From: Paramacrobiotus metropolitanus
Taxonomy: Eukaryota; Tardigrada; Eutardigrada; Parachela; Macrobiotidae
Reading direction: 5' to 3'
Assembly (NCBI RefSeq): GCF_019649055.1
Contig: NW_026570385.1
Span: forward strand, 166,432-230,431
DNA: 64,000 nucleotides
The notes below the pieces were generated by a model. The model was not told the origin of the DNA. It searched no databases and saw only the letters and a list, made by a program, of their open reading frames with translations. The stretch's first letter is position 1. Each line of letters starts with the position of its first letter. Shown here piece by piece: positions 56,259 to 64,000 of this stretch. Position numbers and translations under genes: made by a program.

Positions 56259-56898
56259 ATGATTACCCAAAATTTATCGATGCCCATGTTGCCCAGAACC
56301 TGGTCATTGGCTTCTTTGAATTTCTCGAAAGTCAAAAATTCGGTTGACAAACGGCAATTTGCTTGCTGTTCACGGCTGAAGGCTCGTGCCATTTACGAGG
56401 CTCTGCATTTGCAGCACCCAGACGCTGCTAGGGTTATCAATACTTTTATCATTTTTTGTGACGTATGTAAGTCAGCAATCAGCTCAAGTTTGTAGTAACC
56501 GTTTCCAAAAAAATGCAGAGATACCTCGCGGACAACACACATCCGAAAAACGTTTGTATAGCCTAGGGCAACGGAATGTAGGCGTCGGGAGCCAAACCGT
56601 GGGCAATCTCCTGCTTTCTACGTGCATTGACACCAGTTACGGGGATCCACACGGATAACCCTTTCGGGCGAACGATTATTTTGCTTACTCCTAAGGAAAG
56701 AGACACCAACATCCTCGCCAGCATGGCAGAGCTATTACAGTCGCATGGCTCAAAAACGGGAGAAGTCCAGGGTTTATTTCTGAAATTACCCAATGCTTCA
56801 GCGGGATCTTATGATGTTGGCGTCATTGGTACTTCCCTCTGGTGGGCTTACTTCCCTCTGGTGGGCTTGCGAGTTTCATCTCAGGTGAACTCACCGTA
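56259..56898 (+). pseudogene. ARH3-like fragment (copy 3)
   Basis: This copy shares ARAIYEALHLQHPDAAR with copy 2 (from 56,382). It then breaks; a later register gives GNGM-stop-ASGAKPWAISCFLRAL and TDNPFGRTIILLTPKERDTN with ILASMAELLQSHG, aligning with the ARH3 end where a G-G-D-T-D metal motif is expected but here reads KERDTN. It ends at TAA 56,896. Stops and frameshifts make it nonfunctional. A short duplicated phrase (ACTTCCCTCTGGTGGGCTT) occurs near 56,830-56,870. Confidence 0.5.
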
Positions 56899-59138
56899 AA
56901 ATGCTGATCAACAACAGACTCTGTGGTAGTGCCTTTGGCTTCATGTTCCTCGCAACGAGCAGGCAGAAAATGAAGTCCGGTAATGCAAATGAATCAATCG
57001 TCCTCTGAAAAACCAGTTTTATAACGTTGCATCTGCTCCAACTGAGAAGTCGCATTAACGAACCAACAATAGTAGCACAATCTTGTATGAATTTCCGGTA
57101 CTAACCGGTCAATCCTAAAAGGCTTTCAAAGTTTTTAGTTTCCGAACTGTGTTGAGAATTTGCATTACCTTTACAGTTCTCACTCTATCCGCATTTCGTT
57201 TGGTAGCGTCCAGGAAATTTCGTGGCCAATAAAGTTTTAAATTAAAATAGCCAAAAGAACGTTTTTCAATTTTAACCTTCATTTCCGCTACTGCAGGACC
57301 ACCAGCTGCTTCATTGTGATCTTCAGGAAGACACCGTCATCAGAACTCCACGATTATGCTACCAAGTTATGTTCCCTACTTGAAGACACAAAAGCACTCT
57401 CACGCATCCGTTTTCCGCAAACGAGGCATGTCCAGAACTTGGAGGTCCGTGTCGGGGAAAGACTACGACGAGAGTTATTAATGATTGAGTATAAAATGTT
57501 GCAGTTAATTTGTTGGAATTTTGCAATACTGCATCTCGTTGTCTCTTTTGGACAATAAATAGACCGTGAAAACTTCTTGGAAGATCTGACGAATTACTGA
57601 ATAAAACATCCATACAAAATTTCTTATTTCGTCTGATAATTTGCAGGCCTTGCTTTATTAGAAGGCAACAACACCAGTTTTTGCAAATTTCGTTTCAGTT
57701 CGTTTGGTTCTTCTGCTCAATGATGATGCAACCTTGTGAACCATTTAAAGACGCCGCCGGTGACTCCTGGACCCTGGCATATCCCGGTGCTTTGCGACGC
57801 CGATACCTGGGAAGACGTTCAGAAAGCCGGCCTTAAAATGGCGATCATTATTGGTAAACAAGCATGCATTGGAATGGAATTTTGCATGGCCATTTTCAAA
57901 CGCGCGCGCGTTGTCATGATTGGTTTTTAACAGGCCCGTAGCGCGTTACGATGGCGTGAAAGATGGGAAAGAATAGGTTGCCGGTTAGAAGAAATAAAAG
58001 AAAGAAGAGGAAATAAAAGAGGTTTACATCTTATTAAACCAGCGTTTTCTCTTATGTTGACCACAGAAACGCGTGTTTCAAAACTGTCCTTGCGTGCAAT
58101 TAATCGAGCTGATAGGCAAAGTTGCAATGACCGAGCGACAGGAGTCACTGGCTCGCAAAATAACTTGGCTCGGGCGGATTATGCGCCCATTTATCAATGA
58201 GAATGTCGCTCAGAAATTCGATGAGTTTGACATCGTGCCAACACCGGATGGCCGTCCCAAGCGTGACGCCGGAAACGATGAAAAATACCCTGCCCTGATG
58301 AAGGACAGCACAGCTTATAGGTTCCAAGCATGCAACTGCAACAAATCCTTTCACTACCACCTCGCGCGAATCCTCCCCAAGTGCTTTAGGAGTGGGCTGG
58401 TTGCCACAAGTTTCTAACGCCATGATCTGAAAGCTCCCCACTTGCTGACGGCATGAATGCTATGACAAGGTTTCTCAGCTTTCCCACGTGAATAAAGCGC
58501 TTGTTCTATCAGCTGTGCGGCATGATTGATTCCGGAGTGGCTGACATTACGGCAGTGCCTTACACGTCGCTGCCAGCAAACTCGCTGACCAAAGTATTTG
58601 AAATAAATTTTGGCATTCCGACAATGCTGAAGCGGTTGGAAGTGGACCCGTATCTTTTCATGAGGGGCGTAACACAATGGCATATTTCTTTTATTCGTCT
58701 CGCGGTTTCCACGGATGTTTCGAAAATTTGCGTGGGAGGGGTAGTTGCGGTCACTTATCTTACAGGAAGGGTTAGTCAAACAGTTGTAAAGATGAGTAAA
58801 CCCCCGAGTCCAACTGATACGTTCCGCCCTTTTTAGCATTACATCATCGATTATTTGCTTGTGCATCTCGGCATTCGTGAGGGTGTAGTTACTTTGGGAG
58901 GTGCTAAGACCGTAGAAGACAAACAAACGCGCGCGCAAAGCGAAGCCTGTTTTGCTTCCTATTGACACCTAGACGCGTGCAAATTGTTCCTCCAGCTTTA
59001 TTCCCAGTCTGCAAATGAGCACTACACACGGTCAAAAGACCCTGCCGCCCGTGCGGTAATTTCCCCGAATTATGCCACCATCTTCACATCACGAAGTCAT
59101 AACGGGGAAACAATAGGTTGGAGGTGGCTGTTGTGACG
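56899..59138. other. unassigned sequence with several unrecognised frames
   Basis: Small frames that look protein-like but have no recognised family are 57,357-57,482 (plus, MLPSYVPYLKTQKHSHASVF, with AATAAA at about 57,554), 57,736-57,930 (plus), 58,073-58,417 (plus, NENVAQKFDEFDIVPTPDGR) and 58,501-58,836 (plus, antisense to a 184-codon minus frame). None has splice or promoter support strong enough to call. Confidence 0.3.
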
Positions 59139-59384
59139 TCAGGATAGACCACGACGCCATGCTGCGCATTGCCGGCTGTAGTGCTTGTGCCCTAAATGGG
59201 GAGAGCGAAATGTCGCCCGGTCCCGGTTGTGCAGCCCGAACTGGGCAGCCAGCGCCTGCCGCTGCGACAACTTCGGCTGTTGCTGCTGAATATACGGCCG
59301 ATGTGGTTGGTGTGGAGCTTCCTGTTGACTGCTATGGATCAGCGGCCAGACGCCATCTCCAATCGGGGAATTTGCACCGGCAGC
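59139..59384 (-). CDS. possible Gln-rich terminal exon
   Basis: On the minus strand a TTTGATCTGTAG acceptor-like site ends at 59,385. The following frame (82 codons to TGA at 59,139) contains SQQEAPHQPHRPYIQQQQPK and LSQRQALAAQFGLHNRDRAT. The Gln/Pro-rich composition is coding-like. I do not recognise the protein, and the upstream exon is not identified. Confidence 0.25.
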   Translation of the reverse strand, partial: AAGANSPIGDGVWPLIHSSQQEAPHQPHRPYIQQQQPKLSQRQALAAQFGLHNRDRATFRSPHLGHKHYSRQCAAWRRGLS

Positions 59385-60169
59385 CTACAGATCAAATTTC
59401 TGTCAAAACCTCGCACGTGTTCTTTGTAAATGATTAAATTATTCAACGAACATTTAACAGTAAATTATTTAAACACATTATTCAACGAACATTTAACGGT
59501 AAATTTATCAACAACCAGTCTGAATTTCTTCTTCTTACCAGTAGAGCATCGTGTGACCGGTCACATCCGATTCTGATTATGTAACTCAAGTAGCCACTGA
59601 AGAGATCCACCATAATCCCGACAGGCGCAGCCCGCTGTAGAAAACACATCCATTCCATCTCCCGAGTGGAAGCGCTTTGCCTCATTTATCGTTCAGATGG
59701 ATGCTGGCAACCAACCTTTGTCATTCCGCATGCCTCGTTCTCGGGAAGTACCATCGGGGTAAAGATAAAAATCAGAAGCGTTGAAAAAAACTGACGGATA
59801 TAAGAAAGCGGCAATTCATGAAATTTATACCTGCCAAAAAGGACACTAAAACTGTTTTTCACTGTTTCTCACAACAGTACTTCTGAAAATACCGTCCGCG
59901 CTAGGACAATTTAATTTTTTTGCTTCCTTAAAAAAACCCTTCAAGGCGGCAATTCTCACTAGCAGAACTTAAAATGATCACAAATTTGCGACTAAATTTT
60001 CTTTTACGAAAAAAAAGCTTCAAGAACGCGACACCAACAAAATTTTATATCAAAAATATTGATAACAGATTATATCAAAAAAGATTGATAACAGATTATA
60101 TCAAAAAAGATTGATAACGGAGTCCAGCCAGATCACCTGATTATGGGCTTCGCACACATTGTGTACGTC
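59385..60169. other. no recognisable gene
   Basis: Two short direct repeats are visible: TTATTCAACGAACATTTAAC twice near 59,440-59,500, and GATTGATAACAGATTATATC-type units three times at 60,055-60,120. Confidence 0.4.
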
Positions 60170-60380
60170 TGTTGACATACATGTTCGTACACTTATGTAA
60201 TGCCTTTGTGTTCTGTTCTTTAGCCAACGTGTTGCACAACACGTTGGCCGGTTCTGCCGTCTTGTGTTGTATAAAGTATGCCGCCTCTCGGTAGAGAGCA
60301 AGGCATTGTAGAGGTTTTTGTTCTTGGCGCGTATAGACATTTAGGCTTTTATGGGCCAGCTCCCACACTGGTATCAGATC
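60170..60380 (+). repeat. candidate solo LTR with tRNA-iMet-like PBS
   Basis: A segment starting TGTTGACATAC and ending CTCCCACA (60,170-60,367) has a TATAAAG at about 60,270. One base later comes TGGTATCAGATC (60,369-60,380), which matches the initiator-Met PBS TGGTATCAGAGC at 11 of 12 bases, as in Copia-like elements. No second LTR or coding region is seen. Inside is the perfect palindromic arm pair GCCAACGTGTTG/CAACACGTTGGC (60,223-60,248), and the end of the unit is mirrored by GGGAGCTGGCCCA at 60,427-60,439. Confidence 0.35.
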
Positions 60381-60439
60381 GTGGTTCCGGTCTTATGTGA
60401 TTTTATAAAATTTTTTTTTAACCAACGGGAGCTGGCCCA

Positions 60440-62343
60440 AATCACCTATCCCACTTTATATTATCATCATTCTGCCTTAATTTTCTTTCCAATTCCATTC
60501 GAATATTATCATTCTCGATGCTTTATGAAGATACCCGGATGACTTATAAAAACACCGCCTTTTCTCTCCCTTCCGCAATGGCCCATTTACCTGGTGACCT
60601 TTCTTGATTAGTAAAGCGGCCCAGTACGTGAGTGCATTAATTAGTTCTGGTCTGAACTCATATATTACATTTTGCCACGATCAAGGTAAAGCAGTATGGA
60701 CTGCTCAAAACAACGAAATTTATTTGCATCATCTAACTTTTCTCTAGTCAAAGCGGTAGTAAACTATGTATGCCCGAAATAAATATGTCTCAGTTCGCCT
60801 CTTTGAATATAAGTAGCTTGTTAAAACTTCTGCCTTCTGAAATTACATTTTTGTTTGCCCGTAGTAAATTTCGACTTGTTCATTAATTCTATGTGCCCTA
60901 AATAATCGCTTATTTTAAGCCGGAACACAAAGATTTTGGCCAATTTTCTTCTTGCCGGCTTAAATAAAATTATCCATGGAATATGTTAAGCGCGCGAATT
61001 TATTGACGCAATGAAGTGCTTCGTCCGATTGTAAATGAGGAAATTTTCAAAATAAGCGGGTTTAAAACCTGCGATTTACATGCCATTTTTATCAATATTA
61101 ACGGGAGCTTTGTGCTGTTGTCCCACTGTTAGCGAAACGCAAGGCGTGGGACCCTTGCACGTTAACAAACAACACTAATTGCGACCACAAAAATAAATCG
61201 AGATTCATGAAATCACGTGATAGGTGTGTTACAAAGAATAATTCCATTTGTAGTCAATAAAATTGCTGTTATTCTTGTCAAACAGAAAATGGGCTGATTT
61301 TCATTTCCCCAGTCTTTGATGTGCTGATGTTGAGTGTACTATCAGTTATTTAAAAATTTTTTATACAAGGGCGCAAAATGTAATCAATAAATCAGGCACT
61401 ATTTTTAAAGACGTGCTTAATACTGTTTCTACGAAATTTTAAATTTTGGCCAATTCGCATTACTCATTACAGTTTTAATGGGCATGACAAGATTAAAATG
61501 TAGGCATTATTTCACTCTCAGAAAATAAAATCTAGAGCAACTTCGATGCGAATGAGGCCGTAAAATCTGACATTAATAGCAAAATTTATGCGAGTTCGCA
61601 TTTTTGTGAATTATTACATAAGCAAGCTATACTTGCTTATGGATACTTGCTTATGACATCCAACTCAAGCACTCCGGTCCATCAAACGGCCATAATTATA
61701 ATTTGCGTTGACTATACTATACTATACTATAAGCATATAATTTTTTTTATTGTCGTTTAATTTTTTATTTGTTTAAATGCTATGTATAGGTACGTCCGTT
61801 AGTATTATAATAGCGTCTGTAGTACATAGTACATACATACATAATACAAAACCTCATACCAGTCACTCTGCCAACATTCTTATGAACGTAAATTGCCCTC
61901 AAAATGAACGAACGCTGCCAAATTGCGGCCATATTACATAAGTACCTGACGGACATTACAGTCTCAAGCAGTTTAGGTCACATAACAAAATATTGCGGAA
62001 GTGAAACTTCGTTATGTCATAAATCAGGTGTTTGTTCGTTCGACAAAACATTTCTTATTAGTTAACTATTTCATGAGCCAGCGCGATCTAAAAGTTACCC
62101 AAAAGTTATGCAACAACTTGTTTGTTGACACTTATTCGGTCCCTTTCAACTTGAATTATGTCAGTGAACACCAAGCGAGTATCAGCGGACGCGGTAGTCC
62201 ATATAAAACAACGTGGCTTGGCTAACAACCAAAGTTTTCTTATTAGTGCAAGAAATGTTTAATGCCAACTTAGTTGACCTTTGCACACAAGTCTCAGTAC
62301 ATAAAGGCAGGTACTTACACGTAAATTAGACCTTTTAATAATC
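60440..62343. other. AT-rich sequence without recognisable gene
   Basis: It contains an (ACTAT)n run at about 61,710-61,733 and a 10-bp inverted repeat CATAAGCAAG/CTTGCTTATG at 61,617-61,641. The 5' part of the zinc-knuckle gene (promoter or untranslated exon) should lie near the right end, but no TATA box is evident. Confidence 0.4.
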
Positions 62344-62832
62344 ATGATTAAATGCTTTAACTGCGGTCGGTGGGGTCATCGCTACGCAGATTGCCTATTC
62401 CCACGTTGCTGCTTTAACTGTCACAGCGCAGGGCACATAGCTCAGGAATGTGAACTCGATCCTCAAGAATACGATAATGACGATCGTGGCAATACAGAGA
62501 AGTGCGAGAATTGTTTAAATTGTGGTGGTTGGGGACACCATTTTCCGGTCTGTCCATCTCCGCGCACCTGCTTCAGTTGTCACAACGAAGGTCAGGAAGC
62601 AAGCCAGTGTACTACCGATCCCAGTAAATACGATACGTATGAATACGATGATGAGGGAAGCAATTACGATAGGCAAGACAAAGAGCCAATTTATGGATCC
62701 GATCAATATTATTTTTGCCCCAACTGCAATAAGCCCTGCCTGGAAATTTCAGATGCATGCATTGAGGAAATTCGATGTAAGCGCTGTCAATTTTATGCAC
62801 ATGACTTGAGCCTATGCGAATGTACACAGTAA
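62344..62832 (+). CDS. CCHC zinc-knuckle protein, 162 residues
   Basis: The intact frame runs from ATG 62,344 to TAA. It has five zinc-knuckle positions. C4-C7-H12-C17, C23-C26-H31-C36 and C57-C60-H65-C70 fit C-x2-C-x4-H-x4-C exactly. C76-C79-(Q84)-C89 has Gln in place of His. C145-C148-H153-C158 fits again. An extra C-x2-C-x3-C lies at 125-132. Residues 4-43 and 57-96 are an internal duplication: two knuckles, then an acidic DPxxYD tail. Such proteins (CNBP/retroviral NC type) bind single-stranded RNA or DNA. No gag capsid or protease adjoins it. The Asp/Tyr-rich linkers are unlike those of the retroelement gag at 38 kb. It ends 250 bases before the hairpin array. Confidence 0.8.
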   Translation: MIKCFNCGRWGHRYADCLFPRCCFNCHSAGHIAQECELDPQEYDNDDRGNTEKCENCLNCGGWGHHFPVCPSPRTCFSCHNEGQEASQCTTDPSKYDTYEYDDEGSNYDRQDKEPIYGSDQYYFCPNCNKPCLEISDACIEEIRCKRCQFYAHDLSLCECTQ

Positions 62833-63079
62833 TTGCACACAATTGTAAGTCGAACTAGTGACTCTAATGACACTATTTTTCAAAAATTTATAAAAAAAAG
62901 CAAAAATCAAATTCGTAATATAATAATTCCCCAATATTTCTTTTAAAGCAACACACTCGATAAAACTATGCAAAAATGCGATGCAATATATTTTATCTCG
63001 GTATAAAAAAAAATCCATACGCTGGTTAAACCTGTTATGACATTATTTTATCTTATTATTATCTTTATTACAGCAAAAA
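62833..63079. other. AT-rich 3' flank of the zinc-knuckle gene
   Basis: No standard AATAAA follows the stop; the closest is an AATATAATAA run near 62,919. Nothing else is seen. Confidence 0.35.
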
Positions 63080-63710
63080 AGATCGCATTAGCGACATATA
63101 TGTTTTTCTCTTAGTAAAAAGATCGCATTAGCGACATTTAACCGTTTTTCGTTCAACAAAAGATCGCATGAAGCGACAAATAAAAGTTTCCTATACTTTA
63201 AAAGATCGCATGAAGCGAGATTTAATTGCTTTTCGTTCAACAAAAGATCGCATGAAGCGACAAGTTAAAGTTTCTTTTAATGTACAAGATCGCACGAAGC
63301 GACATTAAATTCTTTTTCGTTCAGCAAAAAGATCGCGTAAAGCGACAAGAAAATAATTTTGTTTACTTTATCACGCCATGCGACAATAGCATGGTTTTTA
63401 GTCTGAACTAAAAATCGCTTAAAGCGACAGTTAAGGTTTTTCCATTCAAGAAGTCGCAACTAGCAACACTTAAGTTTCAAAAAGATCGCATCAAGCGACA
63501 CATAAAATTTGTTTTATTTAAAAAAGATCGCAGGAAGCAGCAAGTAATTTTGCATCATTCAAAAAGATCGCTTAAAGCGACAGTTAAGATTTTTGTATTC
63601 AAGTGATCGCAACTAGCGACACCTAATTTTACGATTCAAAAGATCGCAGGAAGCGACAATTAATTTTTCAGCATTCAAAAAAGATCGCATACGCGACAGA
63701 ATTTTCGATG
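63080..63710 (+). repeat. minisatellite array of TCGC-loop-GCGA hairpin units (right copy)
   Basis: Sixteen units of about 40 bases have the form AAAAGATCGC-N4/5-GCGACA. Loops in order run ATTA, ATTA, ATGAA x3, ACGAA, GTAAA, a degenerate unit, TTAAA, AACTA, ATCAA, AGGAA, TTAAA, AACTA, AGGAA, ATAC. The order TTAAA-AACTA-(ATCAA)-AGGAA repeats, showing a higher-order duplication. Same unit and orientation as 1,199-1,535. Confidence 0.8.
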
Positions 63711-64000
63711 CCTTTGAATATTTACCGTCACAGATGGTATACAATCATTTTTCACTCGGACTGTGAGCGCTTCACAGCGCCTTTTTCTATGCTCTGGTTT
63801 TGGTTCCGCTGTTCCGATTTTTCTTTTGTACGATTTCTTGTTACTGTCAGCGCTTTACACATTTCTTATTACTGTCAGTCAACTACAGTTCAACTGTACT
63901 CGACCGCATGTACAACAAGACCGTCGATTCAATTTTAACCTGCTTGTTCACATCAGTTAAAATCACTGCAATCAGACAACTACTGAACTGCTAGTTTAAC
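63711..64000. other. no recognisable gene; hairpin motif shared with left array flank
   Basis: GCGCT-TCAC-AGCGC lies at 63,767-63,780 and AGCGCTTTACAC near 63,850, both echoing 1,630-1,643. No coding motif. Confidence 0.4.

Noticed and set aside
58414-58968. 184-codon minus-strand open frame
   Set aside because: It overlaps a plus-strand frame of similar quality and shows no recognisable domain; frame length alone is not enough.
63080-63710. CRISPR-like reading of the hairpin arrays
   Set aside because: Spacers are AT-rich and similar to each other, repeats are imperfect and short, there are no cas genes, and the genome is eukaryotic.

Overview
The window looks like a gene-poor, repeat-rich stretch of an invertebrate animal nuclear genome. 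The reasons are GT-AG introns of about 60 to 110 bases, AATAAA signals, LTR and non-LTR retrotransposons, a hAT DNA transposon remnant, metazoan-type domains (BTB/BACK, RING-like, BIR, ARH3-type ADP-ribosylhydrolase) and no operon-like gene packing. I cannot name the species. Most of the sequence is mobile-element debris at different stages of decay, with a few short apparently genuine exons between.

Layout. 0-5 kb: fragments of Ty3/gypsy pol and a hairpin minisatellite array (1.2-1.5 kb). 7.7-9.8 kb, 15.7-16.2 kb, 19.5-20.4 kb, 24.2-25.9 kb and 30.8-31.0 kb: decayed Ty3/gypsy gag, protease, RT, RNase H and integrase pieces, mostly on the minus strand. 12.3 kb and 17.4-18.7 kb: degenerate RING-type zinc-finger sequences. 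27.9-28.3 kb: a small two-exon gene model. 31.6-35.8 kb: a nearly complete CR1/Jockey-like LINE with one frameshift in each ORF. 36.4-36.8 kb: a BTB/BACK pseudogene. 36,987-44,235: the best-preserved mobile element, a Ty3/gypsy LTR retrotransposon with nearly identical LTRs, a GTTC target duplication, a PBS, a hairpin-rich leader, a long gag-pol ORF and a large deletion that removes the end of RT, RNase H and the integrase core.

45-47.5 kb holds short plus-strand exon candidates, including one pair joined by a clean 60-base intron. 48.7-52.3 kb holds a run of unidentified minus-strand reading frames, interrupted by an 825-bp hAT derivative with perfect TIRs and an 8-bp target duplication and by a gypsy integrase scrap. 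52.4-56.9 kb contains three broken copies of an ARH3-like ADP-ribosylhydrolase. The first runs into a BIR domain, which would be an unusual fusion. CCAAT/GC-box tandem repeats and minisatellites lie between them. 62.3-62.8 kb has an intact small zinc-knuckle (CCHC) gene, followed by a second, longer copy of the hairpin minisatellite array found near the left end.

The retroelement genes work as replication modules: gag packages RNA, protease matures the polyprotein, and RT/RNase H and integrase copy and insert the element. None of the copies here appears able to move by itself. The observations most worth a second look are the ARH3-BIR reading frame, the integrase-type H2C2 zinc domain placed between protease and RT in the LTR element, that element's chain of small leader hairpins, and the paired TCGC/GCGA hairpin arrays.
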